NCBI GenBank assembly: GCA_963731615.1 | Contig: CAVSWD010000009.1 | Location: 186,001-250,000, forward strand | From: Gaiellasilicea sp963731615 | Lineage (GTDB): Bacteria; Actinomycetota; Thermoleophilia; Gaiellales; Gaiellaceae | DNA length: 64,000 nucleotides | Direction: 5' to 3' | Shown here: positions 1 through 7,700 of the stretch, piece after piece | Position numbering within the stretch: position 1 is the stretch's first letter | How the letters are laid out: each line of letters opens with the position of its first letter | The notes under the pieces: model-generated | The model's database searches: none | What the model was told of the DNA's origin: nothing | Seen by the model: the letters and a program-made list of their open reading frames with translations, nothing else | Program-made: the position numbers and the translations under genes

Positions 1-1
1 G

Positions 2-340
2 CGCTTCGCCGCAGCGGCGGGCTCCGTCGACGCGCGCAACGCGTTCTTCACGGTCAAGGGCGGCGTGGCCAGCCCCACCGTCCGAGTGGCGCTCCGCGCC
101 TATGCAGCCGGCACCAAGCCCGGTGAGAGCGTCGGTTTCAACCTGCGGGTCTTCGAGAAGGGCAAGCTCGTCACGAACGCCCAGTCGACTGCGCCCTTCG
201 GACGCGACGCGACGGCCCCGGTCCGGGTGACGGGTTTCCGGCCCGTGAAGGGCAGGACCTACACGGTCGAGGTCGAGGCCAACGTCTTCAGCGGCGGCGG
301 TGTCGTCCTGCGGCGCACGCTGACGCTCACCGCGACGTAA
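2..340 (+). CDS. C-terminal end of a secreted protein of unknown function (5' truncated)
   Basis: The frame is open from the first bases of the window and stops with TAA, so only the last 112 residues are seen. The peptide is rich in Val, Thr, Ala and Gly with alternating hydrophobic residues, as in a beta-sandwich domain, and has no cysteines or membrane segment. A GTG at 65 could serve as an internal start, but the codons before it read equally well, so I treat the gene as truncated. Ends of this kind occur on secreted actinobacterial proteases and adhesins. I do not recognise the family. Confidence 0.6.
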   Translation, partial: RFAAAAGSVDARNAFFTVKGGVASPTVRVALRAYAAGTKPGESVGFNLRVFEKGKLVTNAQSTAPFGRDATAPVRVTGFRPVKGRTYTVEVEANVFSGGGVVLRRTLTLTAT

Positions 341-398
341 CGCAATCCGGCCGGCGGGTCTGCCCCACGTGGGCACCCGCCGGCCGTACGATCCGACG

Positions 399-1385
399 AT
401 GGCGGCAACGATCCGCGTCGGCACCTGCTCGTGGGCCGACGAGACGCTGACGAAGGTCTGGTATCCGAAAGGCGTGCGCTCCGGGGAGGCGCGGATCCGG
501 CACTATGCCGAGCGCTTCGACACGGTCGAGGCGAACTCGACCTACTACCGGCTGCCCGATGCCGAGCTCGTCGGCAACTGGGCAGAGCGAACGCCGGCGG
601 GATTCACGATGCACGTGAAGGCGTTCGGCCTGATGACGCGGCACCCGGTCAAGCTCGAGGCGCTGCCCGAGGATTTGCGCGACGTGATGCCCGTCGACGA
701 TCGCGGCCGCGTCGACCGGCCGCCGCGGGAGCTCCGGGCCGAGGTCTTTCGCCGCTTCGCCCGCGCGCTGGAGCCGCTCCGCGAGCGCGGCAAGCTCGGT
801 GGCATCTTGCTGCAGTTCCCCCCGTACGTGGTCTACAAGCCCCAGTCGCTCGAGTACATCGAGTGGGCGGCGGCCCAGCTCCCGGGTGACGAGCTGCTGG
901 TCGAGTTTCGGCACCGAAGCTGGCTGGACGAGGAGAACCGCGCCCAGACGCTCTCCTTCCTCGAGTCGCGCGGCTTCACCTACGTGATCGTCGACGCGCC
1001 CAAGACAGAGGCGAAGAACCTCGTCCCGACCGTGGTCGCGCATACGAGCGGCACCGCCTATGTCCGGTTTCACGGGCGCAATGCCGGCACGTGGAACAAG
1101 CGCACGGGGAGCGCCGCGGAGCGGTTCGACTACCTCTACTCGCAGCAGGAGCTGGAGGAATGGGTGCCGCCTCTGCGCGAGCTCGCAGGCGAGACCGACG
1201 CGGTGTACGCGATGTTCAACAACAACGGCCGTTCCGAGATGCCTGCAACGGGGCTCGAGGGCCTCGAGCCCGAGGAGATCGCCGGCGACCCGGCAAAGGG
1301 CGAGGTCGCGCAGGCGCCGGCGAACGCGCTCATGCTCAGACGCGCACTCGCGGCGGCCGGCGTGCCCGTGGCGGGAGCGGGCTAG
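399..1385 (+). CDS. DUF72 (YecE-like) domain protein
   Basis: The protein has 328 residues and opens with VGTCSWADE, the usual beginning of the DUF72/YecE TIM-barrel family. ANSTYYRLP and FNNNGRSEMPATG are further family motifs. ATG at 399 is preferred over a start 30 nt upstream because it places the conserved strand at residue 4. The biochemical role of DUF72 is not established. Its stop overlaps the convergent DUF4190 gene by 4 nt. Confidence 0.88.
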   Translation: MAATIRVGTCSWADETLTKVWYPKGVRSGEARIRHYAERFDTVEANSTYYRLPDAELVGNWAERTPAGFTMHVKAFGLMTRHPVKLEALPEDLRDVMPVDDRGRVDRPPRELRAEVFRRFARALEPLRERGKLGGILLQFPPYVVYKPQSLEYIEWAAAQLPGDELLVEFRHRSWLDEENRAQTLSFLESRGFTYVIVDAPKTEAKNLVPTVVAHTSGTAYVRFHGRNAGTWNKRTGSAAERFDYLYSQQELEEWVPPLRELAGETDAVYAMFNNNGRSEMPATGLEGLEPEEIAGDPAKGEVAQAPANALMLRRALAAAGVPVAGAG

Positions 1386-1642
1386 AAGGCGAGCAGGAAG
1401 AGCAGCACGAACAGGAAGCCGACGATCGCGATCCCGATGCCGACCCAGCCGAGGACGACGCCGGCGGTCGCGAGGCCGTCGCCACGCGCGGCGCCGCTCT
1501 GGATCTCGACCCGCGCCTTGTTCCCGAAGACGACGGCGAGGATCGAGGGCACGAGCGGAAAGAACGTCAGCCCGGCGATCCCCAGCACGAGCGACGCGAT
1601 CGCATACCCGCTCGTCCGGTGCACCGCTTCTTCGAGGCTCAC
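1382..1642 (-). CDS. DUF4190 small membrane protein
   Basis: This 86-residue protein has two hydrophobic segments (about residues 13-38 and 58-85) separated by a short polar loop containing FGNKARVEI, the typical DUF4190 layout. The function of the family is unknown. It begins with GTG one base after the stop of the oxidoreductase gene on the same strand, so it is probably the last gene of that operon. Confidence 0.75.
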   Translation of the reverse strand: MSLEEAVHRTSGYAIASLVLGIAGLTFFPLVPSILAVVFGNKARVEIQSGAARGDGLATAGVVLGWVGIGIAIVGFLFVLLFLLAF

Positions 1643-1643
1643 T

Positions 1644-2648
1644 TCAGTCGCTCACTTTGACGAGGGCTTTGCCACGGTTCTCGCCGCGGAGCATCCCCAT
1701 GAAGGCCGCCGGGGCGTTCTCGAGACCCTCAGTCACGTCCTCACGGTAGCGCAGCTTCCCGTCGGCGAGCCAGCCGCCGAGCCGTCGCAGCCCTTCGGGA
1801 AACCGGTGCGCGTAGTCGCTGACGAGGAAGCCCTCGAGGCGTGCCCGGAAGACGATCAGGAAGCCGAGGTTGCGGGGCGCGAGCTCCGGCTCGGCGAGGT
1901 TGTACTGCGAGACCTGACCGCAGATCGGCACGCGCGCACCGAGTGCGAGACGTCGAAAGACGGTCTCCGAGATCGCGCCGCCGACGTTGTCGAAGTACAG
2001 GTCGACGCCGTCCGGGCACGCTTCCTTGAGCATTCCGTTCAGGTCGTCGCGCTTGTAGTCGATCCCGACGTCGTAGCCGTAGAGCTCCTTCAGGTCGCTG
2101 ACCTTCTCGGGCGAGCCGGCGAGGCCGACGACCGTCCGGCAGCCGGCGAGTTTCGCGAGCTGGCCGACGATCTGGCCGACGCCGCCCGCGGCCGCCGAGA
2201 CGACGACCGTGTCGCCCGGCTTGGGCCGGCCGATGTCGAAGAGGCCGAAGTACGCGGTCAGCCCGGTCGCGCCGAGGACGTGGAGCGCCGTTTGCACGGG
2301 GGCGACCGACGGGTCGAGCTTGCGCAGCGCGCCGCCGCGCGCGACGGCGTAGTCCTGCCAGCCCAGCTGCCCGACGACGTTGTCGCCGGCCGCGAAGCGC
2401 GGATCCTTGCTCTCGACGACCTCGCCGACGACTTGCCCCGTCATCGTCTCGCCGATCGTGGTCGGCTTCGCGTAGGAGCGTGCCGTGCTCATCCTGCCGC
2501 GCATGTACGGGTCGACCGAGAGCCACTGGGAACGGATGAGGACCTCGCCCGCGCCGGGTGCGGGGATCTCGGACTCGACGAGCGCGAAGTCGGCCTCCTG
2601 TGGAAACCCTTCCGGCAGTGCCGCCAGCGTGATCTGCCGGTTGCTCAC
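1644..2648 (-). CDS. NADP-dependent oxidoreductase, zinc-independent MDR family
   Basis: The 334-residue protein matches the medium-chain dehydrogenase/reductase subgroup that includes curcumin reductase and leukotriene B4 dehydrogenase. YMRGRM lies in the N-terminal GroES-like domain, and AAAGGVGQIVGQLAKL is the nucleotide-binding loop. No catalytic or structural zinc ligands are apparent. It probably reduces activated double bonds with NADPH; the substrate is unknown. The GTG start overlaps the stop of the upstream membrane-protein gene (GTGA), suggesting translational coupling. Confidence 0.85.
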   Translation of the reverse strand: MSNRQITLAALPEGFPQEADFALVESEIPAPGAGEVLIRSQWLSVDPYMRGRMSTARSYAKPTTIGETMTGQVVGEVVESKDPRFAAGDNVVGQLGWQDYAVARGGALRKLDPSVAPVQTALHVLGATGLTAYFGLFDIGRPKPGDTVVVSAAAGGVGQIVGQLAKLAGCRTVVGLAGSPEKVSDLKELYGYDVGIDYKRDDLNGMLKEACPDGVDLYFDNVGGAISETVFRRLALGARVPICGQVSQYNLAEPELAPRNLGFLIVFRARLEGFLVSDYAHRFPEGLRRLGGWLADGKLRYREDVTEGLENAPAAFMGMLRGENRGKALVKVSD

Positions 2649-3737
2649 TCGGCGTCGCCGAGAAGATCGTCGCCCTTGCCCCGCGACTGCTTCATCTCTT
2701 TCGCCTTTACCTTGGCGTCGCTGTAGCTCGTCGAGACGAGGAGCTTGCCGCCCGTCCAGCCGAAGACGAGCACAACCAGCAGCAGCGCGTACACGAGGTT
2801 GATCGCCGTCGTGACGAGCTGCTGGGAGAGCGAGTAGGCGGTGGCCGTGTCCGCGGTCGTGTAGTCCTGCAGCGCGACGACGTTCGCAGCCTGAGTGATC
2901 CCGACCGCGCCCGGTGTAACCGACGTCATGTTCGCGGCCGAGCTGGAGCCGATCACGCTCATCACCGAGTCGAAGGTGACGGGAATCGCGTACGCGGCCA
3001 GGAAGACCATGATCACGCCCACCTTCGCGGCATAGCTGCCGAGCTGGGGCAACAGCACGCGCATCGCAAACGCCTTGGGGTGAGCAAGGATCTTGCCCCC
3101 CTCCCTCGCCTGCACCCAGAGTTTCTTCAACCAGCGCCAGCAGATCCTCACCACGAGCACGATCAGGAAGAGCGCCCCCGCGATGAGCAGCAGCGCCAGA
3201 GCGGCGTGGTCGCGGAACCAGCCGAGCTCGATGTCGAACGCGGCGCCGGCCTCGAGGAAGAGGTACAGGTAGACGAGACCACCGACGATCGTGAAGAAGA
3301 TCTTGTTGACGAGATAGGCCGCGAAGACTCCTGGAAAGGTCGCCCCGGGGATGATCGCGACGAACATCAGCAGCGTCACGAAGGTGCCGATGTTCGCCGG
3401 CAGGAAGTTGTTCATCGAGACGCCGACTGCGTACGCCGTGATGATCGGCCAGAGCTGCGCTCGGCCCGGGTAGGCGTAGGCAAGGATGGCGTAGTAGGCG
3501 AGCCCGTTGAGCGACGTCTGCAGGATCTGCAGCACCGCGCCGAACACCAGGTACCTCAGTGGGATGTCCTTGATCTGCTCCCAGACGTCGCCGCAGCCAG
3601 CCGATCACGTCGACGCCGAGCAGCCGCAGGACGACCGTGAGCACGAGCAGCCCCACGAGCCAGCCGGCGAGCTTGACGAACCGCCGCTTGCGCGACGGGT
3701 CGTGGAAGGGCGTGACGGCGTCGACGGCGCTATCCAC
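2645..3737 (-). CDS. Flippase-like membrane protein (LPG synthase TM / UPF0104 type), one frameshift
   Basis: A polytopic protein of about 364 residues resembling the membrane part of lysylphosphatidylglycerol synthase and UPF0104 flippase-like proteins, with a NNFLPANIGT motif typical of the family. The first 48 residues, including one membrane segment, lie in one frame from a GTG at 3737. The remainder lies in another frame from about 3590 onward. Removing one base near 3589-3592 gives a continuous reading through DVWEQIKDIPLRY, so a one-base insertion (likely a sequence error) is inferred. It probably transports or modifies lipids or polysaccharides. Confidence 0.72.
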
Positions 3738-3869
3738 GGCAGCGTCCGATCAGCGGCGGTTGTGTCCGTTCCAGTGCCAACGTGCTCGCGTTTCCTCCGG
3801 AGGGTGGTGTCGTCCTATCCTCGCGCACGGGCCTGCACTTTGCACGGCTACGAGCGGCGCAACGAGGCG

Positions 3870-4400
3870 TCAAGCCGGGAGGTAGGTGAGGAGGACCACT
3901 CCGGAGTCGAACCGCTTCACGTCGTCGAGCTTCATCCGGACGGTTCCCCTGTCGCCGAGTACGTGGACGTTTCCCTCGCCCCAGACGAGCGGGTTCAGAT
4001 ACACCTCGTACTCGTCGATCAGGCCCTTTTCCGCGAGGGCGTACGCGAACTCGCCGCTCCCGTGCATGAACAGGTCACCGTCGACCTCGTCCTTCAGCCT
4101 CGGGATCGAGTCCTCGAGGTCACCCTCGAGCAGGGTCGCGTTCCACCCGAGATCGCCGGACAGCGTGTTCGACCCGACGTACTTCGGCATCGGGTTGACC
4201 ATGTCCGCCCACGGGCCCGACTGGCTCGGCCAATATCCCGCCAACCCCTCGTAGGTCTTGCGGCCCAGCACCAGCCCGCTGGACCTCGCCTGACGCTCGA
4301 ACGAGTACTCGCCGTGGTCTCCGTCCGCCTGCACCCACTCCCCGACCGGATCGATGACGCCGTCGATGGTCGCCTGCGTCGTCGCGATCAGCTTTCCCAT
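3870..4400 (-). CDS. Dihydrofolate reductase family (RibD C-terminal-like) protein
   Basis: This 176-residue protein carries the RibD_C/DHFR-like signatures: an N-terminal strand followed by TIDGVID, then LVLGRKTYEGLAGYW and, late in the protein, LFMHGSGEFAYAL. Such proteins bind NADPH and are usually neither true folA nor ribD; the substrate is unknown. GAGGAGGATC is a strong ribosome binding site before the ATG. The gene follows a fragment of a VOC-family gene. Confidence 0.82.
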   Translation of the reverse strand: MGKLIATTQATIDGVIDPVGEWVQADGDHGEYSFERQARSSGLVLGRKTYEGLAGYWPSQSGPWADMVNPMPKYVGSNTLSGDLGWNATLLEGDLEDSIPRLKDEVDGDLFMHGSGEFAYALAEKGLIDEYEVYLNPLVWGEGNVHVLGDRGTVRMKLDDVKRFDSGVVLLTYLPA

Positions 4401-4416
4401 CTCGATCCTCCTCAGG

Positions 4417-4526
4417 TCATCCGATCCGCTGCGCCAACTCGACGATGATGCCCTCCGGGCCGCGAGTCATGCGCTCGACAGTAGTGATTGCGTCGACGGT
4501 AATGTCGACTGCAATGCCTTCCAGAG
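4417..4526 (-). pseudogene. C-terminal remnant of a VOC (glyoxalase-like) protein
   Basis: Between tRNA-Ala and the DHFR-like gene an open frame ends in RGPEGIIVELAQRIG, which matches the common C-terminus of actinobacterial VOC-family proteins, including the metal-binding Glu of the last strand. Only about 36 codons remain before the tRNA, and no start or N-terminal domain is present. It appears to be the stub of a gene whose front was lost next to the tRNA. The short length limits confidence. Confidence 0.45.
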
Positions 4527-4599
4527 TGGAGCCAGCCGGGCTCGAACCGGCGACCTTCTGGCTGCCAGCCAGACGCTCTCCCAGCTGAGCTATGGCCCC
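4527..4599 (-). tRNA. tRNA-Ala (anticodon GGC)
   Basis: A full cloverleaf can be drawn: 7-bp acceptor stem GGGGCCA/TGGCTCC, D arm GCTC/GAGC, anticodon stem TCTGG/CCAGA with loop CTGGCAG, T arm GCCGG-TTCGAGC-CCGGC and discriminator A. CCA is not encoded. It lies 19 nt downstream of the rsfS stop on the same strand. Confidence 0.95.
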
Positions 4600-4618
4600 T
4601 GGGACTCCGAGAGTGTAG

Positions 4619-4981
4619 CTAGGACGCTGCGGCTTCGAGCTCTACCGCTGGGACGTCGCCCCAGAGGTCCTCGAGGCGGTAGAACGCGCGCGTCTCGGGC
4701 GTGAAAACGTGCAGGACGACGTCGAGGTAGTCGGCGATGATCCACTCCGCCTCGGTTGCCCCGTCGACCGCACGCGGCAGCTGCCGGCTCTCCCGCTTGA
4801 GCTGCCCGTGCACGTCGTCGAAGATCGCCTTCGTCTGGCGCGCGTTGCGGCCGGTCGCGAGCACGAAGAAGTCCGTGTAGACGCACACGGGTCTCATGTC
4901 GAGAATGACGACGTCTTCCGCCAGCTTCTCGGTGACGAGAGCGGCGATCCGTCTTGCTTGTTCGAGGGAGCTCAGACCCAT
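4619..4981 (-). CDS. rsfS: Ribosome silencing factor RsfS
   Basis: This 120-residue protein has the RsfS/Iojap signatures: LAEDVVILDMR, TDFFVLATGRNARQTKAI and, near the end, FYRLEDLWGD. RsfS binds L14 on the large subunit and prevents subunit joining when nutrients are scarce. The ATG overlaps the nadD stop by one base (TGATG), and the obgE-nadD-rsfS order is widespread in bacteria. Confidence 0.95.
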   Translation of the reverse strand: MGLSSLEQARRIAALVTEKLAEDVVILDMRPVCVYTDFFVLATGRNARQTKAIFDDVHGQLKRESRQLPRAVDGATEAEWIIADYLDVVLHVFTPETRAFYRLEDLWGDVPAVELEAAAS

Positions 4982-5535
4982 CAGTGTAGCCAGGAACCCT
5001 CGGCGTAGAGCCCTTGCTCGGCGATGTATGTGGCAACTGCTGGGACGACGAGACCGTCGAGCGGATCGCCGCGCCGGACCCGCTCGCGGAGCTCGGTCGA
5101 CGACACGGGCTGCGGCTCGGCTTCGAACACCTCGATCCGGTCCGAGCTCGACGCCGGCGTGTAGCCGGGACGTGTGGCGACACCGAGCCGCGCCAGCTCG
5201 AGCACCCGCTCCGGCTCCTTCCAGGTCGGCAGGTCTCTGAGCTGGTCGGCGCCGATCAGGAAGATCGGATCCTCGAGCCGCCGAGCTTCGAGCGCGTCGA
5301 CCGTGTAGCGGTGCTCCTCCGGCTCCACGACGGCACCGAGCGGTTCGAAGGTCAGCCGCGCCATCGCAAGCCGGTGCTCCAGCGGAGCCACTGAAGGCTT
5401 GTGCGCGGCATTCACCACCACCGTCACGCGCAGCTCGTCGAGCTCGAAGTAGCGGAGCGCGGCCGACGCGAGTGCCAGATGGCCGACGTGCGGGGGATCG
5501 AAGCGCCCGCCGAGGATCCCGACCTGGGTCGTCAA
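4981..5535 (-). CDS. nadD: Nicotinate-nucleotide adenylyltransferase NadD
   Basis: NadD transfers AMP to nicotinic acid mononucleotide, the second-last step of NAD synthesis. The 184-residue protein starts with GILGGRFDPPHVGHLALA, which contains the nucleotidyltransferase HxGH motif, and later has PVSSTELRERVRRG, the second substrate-binding motif (SSTxLR). Its length is normal for the family. Confidence 0.96.
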   Translation of the reverse strand: MTTQVGILGGRFDPPHVGHLALASAALRYFELDELRVTVVVNAAHKPSVAPLEHRLAMARLTFEPLGAVVEPEEHRYTVDALEARRLEDPIFLIGADQLRDLPTWKEPERVLELARLGVATRPGYTPASSSDRIEVFEAEPQPVSSTELRERVRRGDPLDGLVVPAVATYIAEQGLYAEGSWLH

Positions 5536-5620
5536 AGCGACGACCGGCCGTCGACGCGGTGCGATGGGTGGCGCGATGCGGCGACATGGCGCTTCGTCGG
5601 GTTGGCGGCCCAGGTCGGGA

Positions 5621-6815
5621 TCACTGCCACTCCAGCACCTCCTCGCCGACCTCGACCTCCTGACCCCTGCGAGCTCCGGCCGCCTTCAACACCGCCTCGA
5701 GCTCCTCGCCTTGCGGCGCGTCGCCGATGATGCGGAAGCCGCGGTCAGTGCGGTAGATCCGGTACGCACGCCGCGCCGGGGGTTGCGGCCGGTACTCGAG
5801 GAACTCCGGCAGCTCTGGAGCGTCTTCCTCCTGCGGCTCCGGCGCCGCCGGACAAAGCCTGAACAGCGCCAGCTTGAGCTCGTCGATCCCGGCACCGGTC
5901 GCGCACGAGACCAGAGAAGACGCCGACGATCCGATCGTCCTCGACCGGGAACCGCGGCGGCTCCGGCAGGAGGTCGATCTTGTTCAGGACGACGGCCTGC
6001 GGGCGCTCGTCGAGGCCGGCGCCGTACAGCGCCAGCTCGCGATCGATCGTCCGGAACCGATCCTCGACGTCCTCTGCGGACGCGTCGATCACGTGCAGCA
6101 GCAGCCGGGCGCGCTCGAGGTGGGCCAGGAACTCGTGGCCGAGCCCGATTCCCTCGCTCGCACCCTCGATCAGGCCCGGGACATCGGCGACGGTGAGCTG
6201 GGCGCCGTCGGGCGACTCGACCGTGCCGAGCACCGGGGCGAGCGTCGTGAACGGGTACTCCGCGACCTTCGGCTTCGCATTCGAGAGCCGGCGCAGCAAG
6301 GACGACTTGCCGGCGTTCGGCAGCCCGGCCATCGCCGCGTCGGCGAGGAGCTTCAGCCGCAGCTCCAGCTCGGCCTCCTCGCCGGGCTCGCCGACCTCCG
6401 CGAAGCGCGGCGTCTGGCGCGTCGGCGTCGCGAAGTGCTGGTTGCCGCGGCCGCCCTGGCCGCCCCGGGCGAGCACGATGCGGGCGTCGGGGCGAGCGAG
6501 GTCGGCGACGAGCTCGCCCTCGGGGCCGTACGCCTGCGTCCCCACGGGAACGGCAAGCTGGACGCCCTCCCCGTCGGCGCCGTGCTTGCGGGCGCCACGG
6601 CCCGGCTCGCCCCGCCCTGCCTTGAACGTCGTCTTGGCGCGAAACGAGGAGAGGTCACGCAGGCGCGCGTCAGCAACGAGCACGACGTCGCCGCCGCGGC
6701 CGCCGTCGCCGCCGTCGGGACCGCCCTTGGGCACGTGCTTCTCGCGCCGGAAGCTCAAGCCTCCGTCGCCGCCGCGGCCCGCCAGCACGTCGATGCGGGC
6801 GCGATCGTGGAACAA
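5621..6815 (-). CDS. obgE: GTPase ObgE/CgtA, one frameshift
   Basis: Obg is an essential ribosome-associated GTPase. The Gly-rich Obg fold spans about residues 1-158 with RGGDGGLSFRREK. The G domain shows G1 GLPNAGKSS, G3 DVPGLIEGA and G4 NKID. After VGVFS the frame is lost, but skipping one base at about 5911-5914 restores VSCATGAGIDELK (G5), and a C-terminal OCT domain follows, ending EVLEWQ. The total of about 397 residues is typical. The break is probably an extra G in the sequence rather than a pseudogene. Six bases separate it from rpmA. Confidence 0.9.
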
Positions 6816-6821
6816 GAGCGC

Positions 6822-7088
6822 CTAGCTTTGGTCGGTGTCGGTCTCGGCGACCGAGATGAAGCGCTTCTCGCCGCTCGTGCGGAACTCGACCGTGCCCTCG
6901 CGCATGGCGAAGATGGTGTCGTCGCGGCCGATGCCGGTGCCGGGGCCGGGGCGGAACCTCGTCCCGCGCTGCCGGACGATGATCATCCCGGCCTTCACCT
7001 TCTGGCCGCCGAAGATCTTCACGCCGAGGCGCTTCGCGTTGGAGTCGCGGCCGTTCCGGGAGGAGCCGAGACCTTTCTTGTGAGCCAT
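6822..7088 (-). CDS. rpmA: 50S ribosomal protein L27
   Basis: The 88-residue protein begins MAHKKGLGSSRNGRDSNAKR and continues GVKIFGGQKVKAG, the L27 signature. L27 sits at the peptidyl-transferase centre. The start overlaps the rplU stop by one base (TAATG), giving the universal L21-L27 pair. The N-terminus starts directly with the mature tail and lacks the cleavable leader found in Firmicutes. Confidence 0.98.
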   Translation of the reverse strand: MAHKKGLGSSRNGRDSNAKRLGVKIFGGQKVKAGMIIVRQRGTRFRPGPGTGIGRDDTIFAMREGTVEFRTSGEKRFISVAETDTDQS

Positions 7089-7636
7089 TAGTCGCTCTCC
7101 TTCTCTGCCAGCACGTGCTCGATCGCGGCGATCGCGCCCTTGCGCTTGCCGTGAGCCTGCTCGTAGACGAGCGCGGCCTCGAGCATCGGCCGGTTCCAGC
7201 CGGTCGACTGCTCCTTGATCTGCGCCACGGTCAGCTCCTCGTAGTCCTTCGGCATCCCCTTGACGTGATCGTCGGCGGCGGCCGCAGCAGCCGCAACGGG
7301 AGCTTCCTTCTTGGCGCTCTCCTTCTTCTTCGCAGCCGCGCCGATCGACTCGATCTCGATCTGCGACAGGCTCGCGCGGAAGCCGGTGTGCTTCTTGTAG
7401 CCGTTCTTCGGCCGGTACTTGCCGATCCGGATCTTGTCGCCCTTGACGTCCGCGACGACGCGCGCCGTCACCGTCGCGCTGGGCGAGAGATCGGTGCCGC
7501 CGTCGCCGCCGATCAGCAGGACCGTCGGCTGGAAGGTGTTCCCGTGGCCATGCTTGAGCCGGTCCACGAGCAGCTTCTCGCCCTCGTGGACGCGGTACTG
7601 CTTGCCGCCGACGGAAATGATTGCGTAGGTGTTCAT
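7088..7636 (-). CDS. rplU: 50S ribosomal protein L21 with an added C-terminal domain
   Basis: Residues 1-103 are a normal L21, beginning YAIISVGGKQYRV and ending near GYKKHTGFR. The protein then continues about 80 residues: a Lys/Ala-rich linker with seven consecutive alanines, then an acidic helical segment with YEQAHGKRKGAIAAIEHVL. Classical L21 stops near 103 residues, so this extension is an addition whose function is not known to me. ATG at 7636 sits directly before the conserved first strand. Confidence 0.95.
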   Translation of the reverse strand: MNTYAIISVGGKQYRVHEGEKLLVDRLKHGHGNTFQPTVLLIGGDGGTDLSPSATVTARVVADVKGDKIRIGKYRPKNGYKKHTGFRASLSQIEIESIGAAAKKKESAKKEAPVAAAAAAADDHVKGMPKDYEELTVAQIKEQSTGWNRPMLEAALVYEQAHGKRKGAIAAIEHVLAEKESD

Positions 7637-7700
7637 AGCGCAGGAAACGCGGGCGTTGGAGCCCGCGAGCCGAGGGATTGTAGCGAACTCAGCGAGCCGG

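Noticed and set aside
2..340. First gene as the missing end of the subtilase at the window end
   Set aside because: Both are secreted proteins, but they lie at opposite ends of the window and no shared motif links them; a circular join cannot be assumed.
1437..2726. Long open frames antisense to the oxidoreductase, RNase E, mrdA, valS and others
   Set aside because: They are the GC-rich shadow frames of real genes: Arg/Ala/Pro-heavy products, no recognisable motif, and real conserved genes on the other strand.
7637..7700. Ribosomal-protein leader or riboswitch before rplU
   Set aside because: The 64-nt gap shows no clear hairpin matching a known L21 leader or riboswitch class.
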